From Saprospiraceae bacterium (GTDB taxonomy: Bacteria > Bacteroidota > Bacteroidia > Chitinophagales > Saprospiraceae), in contig JADKCF010000043.1 in assembly GCA_016714765.1 (NCBI GenBank), positions 115,712-179,711 of the forward strand: a stretch of 64,000 nucleotides of DNA, given 5' to 3'. The translations under genes and the position numbers were made by a program. The notes below the pieces were generated by a model that saw only the letters and a program-made list of their open reading frames with translations, had not been told where the DNA came from and ran no database searches. Shown here one piece after another: positions 16,110 to 26,721 of the stretch (positions are counted from its first letter, which is position 1; every line of letters begins with the position of its first letter).

Positions 16110-18760
16110 TTGAATCAAAATATAAAGTGGTATGTATGCTTGTCATTGATTTTTATCAATACAATAAATTCTTATGCTCAGCCTCATAAGATTTATACCT
16201 TTAAGATCCATAGTGACATGGATTGTGCATCAGCATTAGAGTCGTTCAAGAAAGAATTTAAAACCTTGGTGGCTTACGATCCGACTCTTTCCAGCCATAA
16301 AATACATACATTCCGGATATTGCAAAGCGAAACGCAGGATCAATTATTTGAAAAATTGTGCCAGGTATATCAGTTGCAATTTATAAAATCTGCTCCTTCA
16401 TCTTACCTGGTAAGGTCTGACCTTACTGAGGTCAATACAACTGAAGATATCATTCTCCACATCAACATTGAGGATTATCAGGGCGGTCAGCCTTTGTCTT
16501 TTGCATCTGTCTATGATGATACCCGGCTTTTTTTCACATATACTGACAATCAAGGAGATGGTTTTTTACGTTTACCAAAAACAATGAAAGGGCAAAAACT
16601 GACGGTTCATTCTTTAGCCCATCGAGATCAAGTGGTGACCATAGATCCAGATATGACTTTCCTTCAGGTCAGGTTGCACATAGACCCGATTAAAGTCATG
16701 CCGGTTACTATCAATACACTAAAAAGTCAACTGAGTTTTACAAGATTACAAGGTATAAGCGTGGATAATGCTATCATACAGAAGCTCTCCGGTTCATCTC
16801 TTTTTTCCAGAGATGTCATGCGAAGTATACAACTCTTACCAGGTATAACTGCTACCAATGATACTAAGTCCAGCATACGCATAAGAGGTACAAATGAAGA
16901 AGGTACGCTCATGATGATAGATAATCTTCCGGTTTATAAAGCGGATCATTTTTATGGCATTTTCGGTGCATTTAACAGTGGATACATCAAAGAGCTGACA
17001 GTGTATAAAAATAATATTCCGGTTGAATTCGGTGGCAGAACAAGCGGTATGGTAAAGTTGGGAAGCGATCCTTTTCCAAATCAATTTCGTCTCAATTTTG
17101 AAATAAATTTATTGAACTCGGGTCTGGTTATGGACTTGCCATTATCAAAAAATCTGTTTCTCAAAACATCTGTAAGGCAGACATATACCAATTTATTGAA
17201 TTCAAAATTATATGACCTTAGTCAAAGAGACAATATTGCCAATAATGAAGTCCCCCAAATCACCAATAGTTTGATAATTTCAAAACCAACTTTTGATTTT
17301 TTCGACCTCAACACCAGGCTGATTTATTCGAAAGGCAAACACTTTTTTGATCTAAATACGTTTACCAGCAAAGATAATTTTGTCGATCAGTACAATATTT
17401 CTTTTCAAGGCAAACTGGCCACTATCAACGAAGAGCTTTTTAAGCAAGTGAGTAAGTGGCAAAACAAAGCTGCAGGGTTTAATTATATTTATACCGGTGA
17501 AAAATCGACCATTGAGTTTTCTACCTACAGTACTGTTTACGATTGTAATTATGACATCTCCAGCAAACTAAGGCGGAGCCAGTCGGGTAGTGTTGTGCTG
17601 GATACAGTTACTATTTTAAATAATAATACAATAAGCGACCTGGGTGCTAAAATCAGTTTAAAACTGAAAAAATTGAAAAATACACAAATAGGATTGGAGC
17701 ATATTGCCCACAATAATCAATTGTATATAGAAAATGATAAAAATCCCGTTTTTGAAATCAATAAGACAGGTAATGAATCCAGTTTATTTGCCAAACATGG
17801 TTTCGGAAGTAAAACCAAGTTATGGGTAGAACCGGCTATCAGAACAAGTCATTTGCATGAATTGAATAAAACATATGTATTGCCACAAGTGTACGCCAGT
17901 TTAGCAGTTAGCCCGGATTTTTTACTAAAATCATCTTTTGGAAGGCAAGTGCAGTATATCAGGTCATTTGAACATGAAAATCTTTTAGGGCAAAAGCAGC
18001 AATTTTTTGCATTGAGCAATGATAGTAGTGTACCAGTAGGTAGGGCACAAAACCTAATGGCAGGTTGCTGGACTTCACGCCAATGGTTCACACTTGACGT
18101 AGAGACTTATTATCGTACGATAGACGGCACGATAATACATGCTACCCAATCACCTGGATTAAGACCTGTAAAAGAGGGGCCCAACCCTATGCCTCCGATG
18201 TTCAAACTTTTACTGGTCAAACCAGAGTGTATGGAGTAGATTTTTCATTGTTATATGATGAAAAGAATGTTTTTTCTATGTTCAATCTTAGTATCAGCAA
18301 ATCAGAAAACAGATTCCGGGAAATTTTCAAAAATCAATATTTTCCCTCTTCAGAAGACAGCAGATTTCAGTTCAAATGGATCAATTCTATCACAGCAGGT
18401 AAGTATGATTTTTCGGTAAATTATATAGCAGCAACAGGACGTCCCTATCTAGACCTTTCTTCACTTTCAAACCAAATTGACAGACGAAACCTCAATATTA
18501 ATAATTACCTTAAAAAGTTAAGTTCCTATCATAGGGTGGATATTGGAGCCGGGTATAAGTTCATACTTTTAAAACAAAATGCGAGAATTGGATTTTCTGT
18601 CTTTAATTTGACCAATCGAAATAATGTTAAATACAGGCAATTTGTCTACCAACTCCAGGGAGGGTCTCCGCAAAATCCCATTAATACGGTTTTAGGATCA
18701 GATGTCACTCAATTAGACAGGACTTACAATATAAGTTTCAACCTGAGTATCCAACGCTGA
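16110..18760 (+). CDS. TonB-dependent outer membrane receptor with N-terminal signalling domain, frameshifted
   Basis: About 883 residues after repair. The signal peptide (KWYVCLSLIFINTINSYAQ) is followed by an STN-like signalling domain (about 28-105), a carboxypeptidase-regulatory-like beta domain (about 115-190), the plug (about 205-330, with SLFSRDVMRSIQLLPGI, SSIRIRGTNEEGTLMMID and PVEFGGRTSGMVKL) and a 22-strand-type barrel ending in YNISFNLSIQR. The frame breaks at CCC 18185-18187. One more C gives PNPYASDVQTFTGQTRVYGV, a normal barrel sequence, so this is probably an indel error. The start used is TTG at 16110, since no ATG precedes the signal peptide. It completes the sigma/FecR/receptor signalling set. 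No SusD-like partner follows, so the substrate may be a small molecule such as a siderophore rather than a glycan, but this is a guess. Confidence 0.92.
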
Positions 18761-18762
18761 TT

Positions 18763-19552
18763 TTAAATGTCAATACTTCCTTTAAAAACCATCGTGGCCG
18801 GTCCTGTCAGCCAAATATCAGAGTAGCTTCCGTCGACTTCTCTCCTGAAAGTCACAGAAAGTGAACCTCCTTTTGTCTCCACATCAGTTTTGATGTCTCC
18901 AAATTTTTCCATTTTTGTAGACAAAGCAAGAGCTGCTGCAGTCACGCCTGTACCACAAGAGTAAGTCTCGTCTTCCACACCCCTTTCGTAAGTAGCTACA
19001 TCTATCACTTTTTCACCTTCCAAGACAAAATTCACATTGATGCCCTGCACTGTATATTCAGGTGAATAGCGGATTTTGGCACCAGCATCTTTTATACTCT
19101 CGGGGTGTCTGTCACAAAAAATGACAAGGTGAGGAGAACCCGTATTTAATTCAAACTTATTTTCATCAAAAGATTTAGGTTTGGCAGTATTACTCATTTG
19201 CAGACTCACTTTACCAGAATCGAGTATTCTGCCTTTATGCATCCCATCCACCGCTTCGAATGTTGTAAATTTAGCATATAATCCCAGATCATGCCCAAAA
19301 CGTATTATACATCTGCCTCCATTGCCACACAAGGTACTTTTGTTTACCATCTGCATTGAAATAAACCATGTTGAAATCATACAAATTTGATTTTTCCAGC
19401 AAAATAAGGCCATCTGCTCCGATTCCAAATCTCCTGTCACATAAGTTTCGAATTAATGCCTGATCATCGTGTTGGATAAAGATTTGTTCTCTTTGGTCTA
19501 TCATGACAAAATCATTGCCTGTTCCCTGATATTTATAGAAATCCAACTTCAT
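18763..19552 (-). CDS. dapF: diaminopimelate epimerase, frameshifted
   Basis: Converts LL- to meso-diaminopimelate for lysine and peptidoglycan synthesis. The two catalytic cysteines are visible: Cys in LCGNGGRC (about residue 72) and Cys in SCGTGVTAAAL (about 205). The N-terminus has the family's KYQGTGNDFVMID. The ATG at 19552 begins MKLDFYKYQGTGN, the standard start; the longer frame to 19594 is unlikely. The frame breaks at TTTT 19338-19341 (plus strand). Removing one base gives NADGKQSTLCGNGG exactly as in the family and a 262-residue protein. As the enzyme is essential, this is best explained as an indel error. The gene is convergent with the receptor, 2 bases apart. Confidence 0.95.
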
Positions 19553-19624
19553 TGATATAATTAAATTGAACACCCAAAACGGTGTTTTTAGCAATAGAAT
19601 ATTGTTATTATTAAAAATCTAACC

Positions 19625-19632
19625 CAAAAGTA
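19625..19632 (-). promoter_or_regulatory. -7 promoter box (TACTTTTG) for dapF
   Basis: Minus-strand TACTTTTG fits TAnnTTTG, 73 bases before the dapF ATG. It is divergent from the HtrA promoter box 33 bases away. Confidence 0.4.
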
Positions 19633-19664
19633 AGCGTTTTTCGGTTCATAAAACAAAAATACTA

Positions 19665-19672
19665 TATATTTG
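19665..19672 (+). promoter_or_regulatory. -7 promoter box (TATATTTG) for the HtrA-like protease
   Basis: TATATTTG matches TAnnTTTG. Because it overlaps the furthest-upstream possible start (TTG at 19670), translation must begin downstream, probably at the TTG at 19703. Confidence 0.5.
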
Positions 19673-19702
19673 CAGATATTTAATAAATGTATAATACGTA
19701 AG

Positions 19703-21143
19703 TTGAACAACAATAGGTACAATATAATTCTTATACTGGTAATTTCGAGTGTACTATCCTGCATGGCAATTGTGATTTATGACCAGTTTTTCAATCCCTG
19801 GCTTAAATTTTATAATGACAAAAAGGCTGAAGCATACGCAGTAGCTGAACGGGAAGTTCTTTTTTCAGATAGGTTCAATCATCTTTTCAAATCTTCAGTG
19901 CCCACAGATTTTGTTTATGCTGCAGAGGTGAGCAGAAAAGCAGTAGTGTTTATTAAAGCAAGTTACCAGAATCCTGATGCAGCCGAAAATAATCTACTGA
20001 ATGCCAACTCAGGATCCGGTGTTATCATCAGCAATGACGGCTATATCGTTACCAATCATCATGTCATCAAGGACGGTTTCAGGGTTGAAGTTACATTAAA
20101 TGACAATAGAGTATATCAAGCTAAGCTGATAGGAGCAGATCCAAGTACTGATCTTGCGTTAATAAAATTGAATCCAATAATCTGGATTTTCTGGTTTTTG
20201 GCAATTCGGATTCTCTTCTCATAGGAGAGTGGGTCATGGCTGTAGGAAACCCCTTCAGGTTACAATCCACCGTGACAGCGGGTATAGTTAGTGCCAAAGG
20301 GAGGAACATCAATTTACTTGAAAATCAAGGAATAGAGTCTTTTATACAGACAGATGCAGCAGTAAATCCAGGGAATAGCGGAGGTGCCCTCATCAATACT
20401 AAAGGTGACTTGGTCGGAATTTGTACAGCAATACTTAGCAATTCCGGCAGATATGAAGGGTTTTCATTTGCCATACCCATTAATCTGGCCAAAAAAGTCC
20501 TGGCCGATTTGAAAGAATTCGGAGCAGTGCAAAGGGGGTGGTTAGGGTTGAAATAGAGAATGTGGACAATGCAAAAGCTATGGAGCTTGGGCTGAAGGAA
20601 GTTTCAGGCATACTTTTAGCTTCGGTATTTAAAAATGGAGGAGCTGATGAGGCAGGGCTGAAAACCAATGATGTAATCCTCTCTGTCAATAATGTAAAAA
20701 CTTCCACTACTGCTGAATTTATGGAGCAGCTTGCTAAGTTTAGACCAGGAGATTTACTGGATATTATTTTTATCAGAGGTCAAAAGGTAATGGCTTCCAA
20801 AGCTACTTTGCGCAACCAACTGAATAGCACAGATCTGATAGCTTCAGGAGAACATGAAATATTTAAAAAACTTGGATTGGAATTAAGAAATCCTGACCAA
20901 TATGAAAAAGCTATGATGGCTTCTCAGGGTGTAATGGTTGTCAGCATAAAAAATGGCAGTATCATCGCCAATACCAAGATGGAACCCGGCTATATCATCA
21001 CCCGCATTAATAATAAAGAGGTGACTTCTGTATCTGTATTATTGAGACAACTGGAGTCTCTAAAGGGCAAAACTATTATACTTGAAGGATTTTATCCAAA
21101 AGTGAAAGGCGAGTTTCCATATACTTTCGAGATGCCAAACTGA
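19703..21143 (+). CDS. membrane-anchored HtrA/DegP-type serine protease with two PDZ domains, frameshifted twice
   Basis: Periplasmic quality-control protease or chaperone of about 480 residues. An uncleaved N-terminal helix (IILILVISSVLSCMAIVIY) anchors it. The trypsin-like domain shows the full triad: His in VTNHHVI, Asp in PSTDLALIK and Ser in NPGNSGGALI. A first PDZ follows (GWLGVEIENVD through VNNVKTSTTAEFMEQL), then a second shorter PDZ (GVMVVSIKNGSIIANTKMEP). Two breaks are seen. At AAAA 20164-20167 one more A gives LIKIESNNLDFLVFG. At GGG 20545-20547 one more G gives RGWLGVEIENVDNAKA. Both restore exact family sequence, so indel errors are likely. The start is uncertain: TTG at 19703 lies just before the helix and behind the promoter box. 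Confidence 0.92.
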
Positions 21144-21376
21144 TTTCCTCTATCCTTTGTGGCCAAATTAATTCTTTAAGTACATAGTCTAAAGTCGGAT
21201 ACTTTAGGCATTCACGCAATTCAGTTATTATTTAGTTAATACTTATTAGCCTTACTTAGAATGGGTTAAATATCTGTTAAATTAGTTAATAAGATTGTAA
21301 CAGTAGTTATAGACTTTCGTCATAGCCATATTAATTTCAACTTAAGACAGTCATTTATTAACTAAATTCATTTTTT

Positions 21377-24300
21377 ATGAGACACATTTTTACCTTATTA
21401 TGTTATTTTTTGGTTTTACAGACGGGTATATCCCAGTTTGATTGCCAAAACGCCATTACACTATCGTGTGGTCAGACGATTAGTGATAATAATGGTATTT
21501 CCTGCAAGAACATTGTCACCAGTGGCTATTGTGGGACCAATTACAATTTGTATACTGCACCCGAAAAAGTATATAAATTTACTGTAACTGCCACTCAGAA
21601 TGTCACAGTCAAATTGACAGGTTTGACGGCAGACCTCGACTTATTTTTACTTCGCTCATGTTGTGCAGCAGATTGTATCGCTAAAAGTGATCAGCCACCT
21701 GCATACAATTATGAGACAGTAAGTGCCAATTTGAGCCCGGGTACTTATTATCTAATTGTAGATGGCTGGAGTGGTGCCGTTTCTCCTTTTCATCTTAGCT
21801 TGATTTGCAATGCTACTTTAGGACATCCAGACTGCTCTACAGCGACACCCCTAACATGTAACACTACGATCGAATCCAATACCTCTTCCGGTATCAATAA
21901 CACTGTGGGGCCATACTGCAATAATTATTGTAATTACGGCGGAAAGGAAAAAGTCTATTATATTGATGTGACAGCAAAGAGTACTGTAAATATTCATGCC
22001 GGTGGTTTTACAGGAGATCTTGACTTATTTTTACTCAACAATTGTAACAGAAATGCCTGTGTTGCAATAAGTGGTAAATCAGGTGCTAATGCAGAAAATA
22101 TTTCAATAGTTTTAGAACCAGGCAGGTATTACATTGTACTCGACGGTTATGAAGGTGCCGTTTCGCCATTTAATATCGGATACAGTTGTACCCCGGTCAA
22201 TGTGCCTTTGGACTGCAACTCGGCAATACATACCAATTACTCAGGAAATGGCTCTGACCTTAAGTTCAATTTCGTTTTTACTTCAGGTGCAGGATATCAG
22301 TTTAAGCAATGGAGATACAATACTACTGTGCTTTCGACCAATCCCAATGTAAACCTTGTTTTTCAGGGGGCAGGTACATACAATATCTGTGCAGACTATA
22401 TCAATACTTCTACCGGCCAGATAGGTACATGTTGCAAAAAATCATGTATTTCATTACCTGTAGCTTGTGAAGACGTGATTCAATACCAGTATATAAATGG
22501 AACTTACAAACTTTCCATTGCCGGTAACAATGCCAATTACCAAAATGTGGTTTGGCGCAACGATACTGATGGGGTCAATATAAACCCTGAAAATGTACCA
22601 TCAAGTTGCAGGAATTTACTGATCACAGTGAGGTATTATGATACAGCATCTGCCTGCTGGGTACTGTGCTGCCGCAATATCAACTTTTGTGCACCCACAA
22701 GTTGTCAGGACAATATCAATTATGCCTATCAACCCACCACCAATAGTTTTCAGTTTTCTTTCAATCATCCCTCAGCAACACAGCTGATCTGGAAATTTGA
22801 TGAAGATAATTCTGTAATTTCGGGTGGAGTTTTTACTCTTCCACAAGGATGGACATGTACTGAAAAAACAGTTTCTGTGTATTATTATGATACAGTCACT
22901 AAATGCTGGAAAGTATGCTGCAGAAAAATTACCATCTGCCCACCAATTAATTGTGAAACAGCTATTCAATACAACTATGTGCCGGCAGGAAATAAATACC
23001 AGTTCACACTGAATATACCCGGAGCTTCCCATCTTGTATGGAAATTTGATGAAGACAATACCATACTTCCTGATGGAATGTTTAGTATTCCCCAAAACTG
23101 GGTGTGTAAGGACAGAACTGTATCAGTTTATTATTTCAATCCTGCAACTCAGTGCTGGAGTGTATGTTGTAAAAAAGTAACGATTTGTCCACCTTCCAAC
23201 TGCGAAGCCTCAATACAGTATTCTTATTCAGGCAATGAAAATCAATTCCAATTTACTCTTAATGTGGCCAATGCACAGCATGTAATATGGAAGTTTGATG
23301 AAGATGGAACTGTTTTACCCAATGGTACATTTACTATACCTAATGGTTGGGTATGCAAAGAAAGGACAGTATCTGTCTATTATTTTGACCCATCCACCCA
23401 ATGTTGGAAAGTATGCTGTAAAAAAGTAACCATATGTCCTCCATCTAATTGTGAATCATCTATTCAGTACACTTACGATGCGACCAATGACAAATATGTG
23501 TTTACACTTAATATACCGGGAGTGCAACACGTTATATGGAAATTTGACGAGGATGGATTGGTCTTGCCGGGTGGTAGTTTTACGGTGCCTACAGGATGGA
23601 CATGCGTTGATAAAACTGTATCGGTTTACTATTTCAACCCATCTACCCAGTGTTGGAGTGTCTGCTGTAAAAAAATAAATATTTGCCCACCGGCAAATTG
23701 CCAGGAAAGAATATCACACGCATACAACACAGAAGGTACATCATTACAACTGACTTTTAATAATGCTGCCGGAGTACAGAATTTACAATGGATAGAAGCA
23801 GAAAGTGGTCACGTTTTAGGCACCAATGCCACAATACATGTGCCCGTAACTTCAGTGTGCGGTGCTAAAACTTACAGTGCTGCATATTTGGAAAACGGAG
23901 CATGGAAAATGTGTTGTAAAAGGATTTATGTTTGTAATCCATCACATTGTACGTCTGCTGTCACCCAAACAAACAATGCCACATCCGTGACACTGTCAAT
24001 AAATCCGGCATATACAGATGTAAAATGGGCCAATAAATCTACAGGTGTAGTTTTGGGCACAGGCAATCAGATACAAATTTCTCTTGTTAATGGAGCTTTG
24101 AATATTCCTGTTGTGGCATCTTATTATGATCCTGTTTCAAAATATTTTAATGCCTGTTCGAATGATGTCATTGTGACTTGCCATTTGCCGGTTGCCGGAT
24201 ACACATATACTATTGCAGGGGCGGGAGTTAATTTTACATCTACAAGTACCGCTACTGATACTTATGTATGGAGTTTTGTCGGTGGTACACCAGCAGCAGG

Positions 24301-26539
24301 AACTACAATAAATTCCCAAAACCCTGTGGCAGTCTTTAGCTCGGGTACGTACAACGTTTGTCTTACAGCATCTAACAGTTGCGGAAGTAATACTTTTTGT
24401 CAAACCATTACAGTCAATACAGGGCACGATTGTTCATTCAGCATTCCTAGCAATATTTGTGGTACTGCAGGTCAGGATGTATTGATACCTGTCAAAGTCT
24501 CTAAGTTTACTGATGTATTGACATTCAACTTTACATTAAGGTGTTCTGATCCTTCAAAATTGTCATTTATTGGGCTGGAACAATATAACAGCACCATTGA
24601 AAATGGAAGCAATCATTATATTCAGCCTGATCACGTAAGATTCTTCTGGTCACAGGCAACATCTAAAACGCTACCTGATCAATCGGCTTTGTTTTACATC
24701 AGATGCAGATTAAGCAATACTGCTACAGCAGCTGTCAATATCTTCTTTTCAGATGATCCTGTCAAGGCTGAGGCTTATGGAGGCAACTTGCAGAAACTCA
24801 ATCTGGAACTAGTCAATGGGTCAGCTTGTATCAATGCATTACCTACAGGATATAATATCGGTGGTGTCATCAAAACGCATACATTATTGAAGAATATGCC
24901 TGCTACTGAAGTACAGCTTATCACCAATCCCAATAATATGAATGTGACAAACAATGAAGGTAAATTCAGTTTTAATGAGGTGGCATCCGGAAACAATGTA
25001 ATCATAAAACCCTCAAAAAACACCGATCACCTGAATGGTGTTAATGCACTGGATATTGTCCGACTCCAGAGACATTTGTTGTTGATAGACCCTTTGGTAT
25101 CTCCTTATAAATTGATAGCAGCAGATGTCAATAACGACAATACTGTCAATGCACTGGACGTGGTAGTGCTTCAGAGGATGCAGTTAAGACTAATAGAACA
25201 GTTTCCGAATAACACTTCCTGGAGATTTGTACCTATGGCGTACCAATTTGGAAATACATCGCCATTTGCTCAGGCGTTTCCTGAAAACATCACTTATAAT
25301 ACATTGAATGCCAATCAAATGCAATCCGATTTCTATGCTATTAAAGTCGGAGATCTTGATGACAGCAATACTTTAGGTGGGTTTTCAGATATCATTCAAG
25401 GAAGAAACATACCGGACACTGTCGGTATAAAAATGGCTTCTTCGTATGTGATTAGAGATAGTATCATTTTAATACCGGTAAAAGCTAAGGATTTTAAAAG
25501 AATGGCTGCTCTGGAAGGAACCATTAAGTGGGATTCGTTAAAAGTCAAATTTTTAGAAGTTACCAATTTTGGCTTACCAGCTTTGAGTGATCAGAATTTT
25601 GCCAGACCCATACAACTGGGCCATAACATACTGACATTCAACTGGGTTGACGGCAATGTAAATGGTGTTACAGTAAATGACGATAAGACATTATTTATCT
25701 TGAAATTTAAGGCGTTGGGAGATGTGGGACAGAGTACCAGGATTTCGTGGTCTGATCAGCCTCTTCCATTATTTGCAGCCAACGCAGACCTGTCGGCAGT
25801 GAAGATAAAATCCGCAGATGCGATCATCAATTTCATACAGCCTTTGACTGCAGCTGCTAAAGTGAATGATATAACATGTGCCAATTTGCAAAATGGTTCA
25901 GTTCAGATCGAAGCCAATGGTGGTACCGGTAATTTCGTTTATATCTGGCCGGAGTTACAACAATTCGGATCTTCAGTCAGCAATCTGGCTAAGGGTCAGT
26001 ATTCATGTACTGTAATGGATACAATAGCAGGTTTGGAGATGTCAGTTAATACAACAGTTAATGCTCCTGAAGAATTAGCGTATACAGCCACGATATCTGA
26101 AAACGCACCTTCTGTTTATCAAATCAGCATACAAGTGACTGGTGGTGTAGCACCTTACAGGTATATCTGGGACAATGGTAACTCATCAAAGGATATCACT
26201 GTTAATGCTCCGGGAATATATAATGTAATTATTATCGACAGCAATGATTGTTCTGTAAAAGGCAAAGCTGAAATTATGCAAACTATTTCGTCATCAGAAC
26301 AACAGGAAATAGGCAAGATATTAGTTAATCCTAATCCCGCAAGTGATCATATTTTTATCAAAAACATAACGGATAAAATGGAAAACCAAAGTTTTAGTAT
26401 TTTCAATGTTGCAGGTCAAAAAGTTTACACAGGATTACTTAAACGTGATATGGTTTTGGATGTGACTGAATTTATGCAAGGCGTATATACACTAAAACTT
26501 GAATCTTCACAAAGCATAAGATTTATTGTCATCCGTTAA
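21377..26539 (+). CDS. giant T9SS-secreted protein with PPC-like, Cys-rich tandem repeat, PKD, cohesin-like and dockerin-like domains
   Basis: 1,720 residues. In order: signal peptide (RHIFTLLCYFLVLQTGISQ); two PPC-like beta domains (about 22-145 and 146-285, each with DLDLFLL and PG-x-YY-x-x-x-DG); seven Cys-rich repeats (about 364-934); a PKD-like domain (about 940-1015, VWSFVGGTPA and GTYNVCLTASN); a cohesin-like domain (about 1018-1150, VLIPVKVSKFTDVLTFNFTL); a type I dockerin-like domain (about 1215-1275) with two Ca-binding loops, NALDIVRLQRHLL and DVNNDNTVNALDVVVLQ; a second cohesin-like domain (about 1341-1490, IILIPVKAKDFKRMAALEGT); a SprB-like repeat; and a type A T9SS sorting domain (about 1650-1720, VNPNPASDHIFI). 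It is presumably surface-attached and able to build multi-protein assemblies, which is inference. The gene stands alone with a strong terminator. Confidence 0.9.
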   Translation: MRHIFTLLCYFLVLQTGISQFDCQNAITLSCGQTISDNNGISCKNIVTSGYCGTNYNLYTAPEKVYKFTVTATQNVTVKLTGLTADLDLFLLRSCCAADCIAKSDQPPAYNYETVSANLSPGTYYLIVDGWSGAVSPFHLSLICNATLGHPDCSTATPLTCNTTIESNTSSGINNTVGPYCNNYCNYGGKEKVYYIDVTAKSTVNIHAGGFTGDLDLFLLNNCNRNACVAISGKSGANAENISIVLEPGRYYIVLDGYEGAVSPFNIGYSCTPVNVPLDCNSAIHTNYSGNGSDLKFNFVFTSGAGYQFKQWRYNTTVLSTNPNVNLVFQGAGTYNICADYINTSTGQIGTCCKKSCISLPVACEDVIQYQYINGTYKLSIAGNNANYQNVVWRNDTDGVNINPENVPSSCRNLLITVRYYDTASACWVLCCRNINFCAPTSCQDNINYAYQPTTNSFQFSFNHPSATQLIWKFDEDNSVISGGVFTLPQGWTCTEKTVSVYYYDTVTKCWKVCCRKITICPPINCETAIQYNYVPAGNKYQFTLNIPGASHLVWKFDEDNTILPDGMFSIPQNWVCKDRTVSVYYFNPATQCWSVCCKKVTICPPSNCEASIQYSYSGNENQFQFTLNVANAQHVIWKFDEDGTVLPNGTFTIPNGWVCKERTVSVYYFDPSTQCWKVCCKKVTICPPSNCESSIQYTYDATNDKYVFTLNIPGVQHVIWKFDEDGLVLPGGSFTVPTGWTCVDKTVSVYYFNPSTQCWSVCCKKINICPPANCQERISHAYNTEGTSLQLTFNNAAGVQNLQWIEAESGHVLGTNATIHVPVTSVCGAKTYSAAYLENGAWKMCCKRIYVCNPSHCTSAVTQTNNATSVTLSINPAYTDVKWANKSTGVVLGTGNQIQISLVNGALNIPVVASYYDPVSKYFNACSNDVIVTCHLPVAGYTYTIAGAGVNFTSTSTATDTYVWSFVGGTPAAGTTINSQNPVAVFSSGTYNVCLTASNSCGSNTFCQTITVNTGHDCSFSIPSNICGTAGQDVLIPVKVSKFTDVLTFNFTLRCSDPSKLSFIGLEQYNSTIENGSNHYIQPDHVRFFWSQATSKTLPDQSALFYIRCRLSNTATAAVNIFFSDDPVKAEAYGGNLQKLNLELVNGSACINALPTGYNIGGVIKTHTLLKNMPATEVQLITNPNNMNVTNNEGKFSFNEVASGNNVIIKPSKNTDHLNGVNALDIVRLQRHLLLIDPLVSPYKLIAADVNNDNTVNALDVVVLQRMQLRLIEQFPNNTSWRFVPMAYQFGNTSPFAQAFPENITYNTLNANQMQSDFYAIKVGDLDDSNTLGGFSDIIQGRNIPDTVGIKMASSYVIRDSIILIPVKAKDFKRMAALEGTIKWDSLKVKFLEVTNFGLPALSDQNFARPIQLGHNILTFNWVDGNVNGVTVNDDKTLFILKFKALGDVGQSTRISWSDQPLPLFAANADLSAVKIKSADAIINFIQPLTAAAKVNDITCANLQNGSVQIEANGGTGNFVYIWPELQQFGSSVSNLAKGQYSCTVMDTIAGLEMSVNTTVNAPEELAYTATISENAPSVYQISIQVTGGVAPYRYIWDNGNSSKDITVNAPGIYNVIIIDSNDCSVKGKAEIMQTISSSEQQEIGKILVNPNPASDHIFIKNITDKMENQSFSIFNVAGQKVYTGLLKRDMVLDVTEFMQGVYTLKLESSQSIRFIVIR
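22466..24178 (+). repeat. seven in-gene tandem repeats, period 249 bp
   Basis: Each unit encodes about 83 residues starting at a Cys (CETAIQYNY type) and ending CCKKVTICPPSN. Unit starts at the first Cys codon are 22466, 22703, 22952, 23201, 23450, 23699 and 23948. The first spacing is 237, the next five are exactly 249 bases. Units 2-5 share an almost invariant core, WKFDED at 22790, 23039, 23288 and 23537, then SVYYF and CW-x-VCC. Units 6 and 7 have diverged. Recent internal duplication followed by divergence at the ends fits best. Confidence 0.9.
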
Positions 26540-26590
26540 TTCAAATGCAATCTTGAAATATTCTGGATAATCCTAAAATATTGATTTTCT

Positions 26591-26628
26591 AGCAGTTGTC
26601 CTGTGTTTATAGGGCAACTGCTTTTTTA
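26591..26628 (+). terminator. rho-independent terminator after the cohesin/dockerin gene
   Basis: A 12-base stem, AGCAGTTGTCCT with AGGGCAACTGCT (one G-T pair), an 8-base loop, then a T run, 52 bases after the stop codon. Confidence 0.85.
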
Positions 26629-26721
26629 TATGCCCAAGTCAGCTTGCATAATATTACAAAATTACGTACAATCTGAAACATAAACCTTACTTTTACATTA
26701 TCATTAAACATAAGCAAATTC

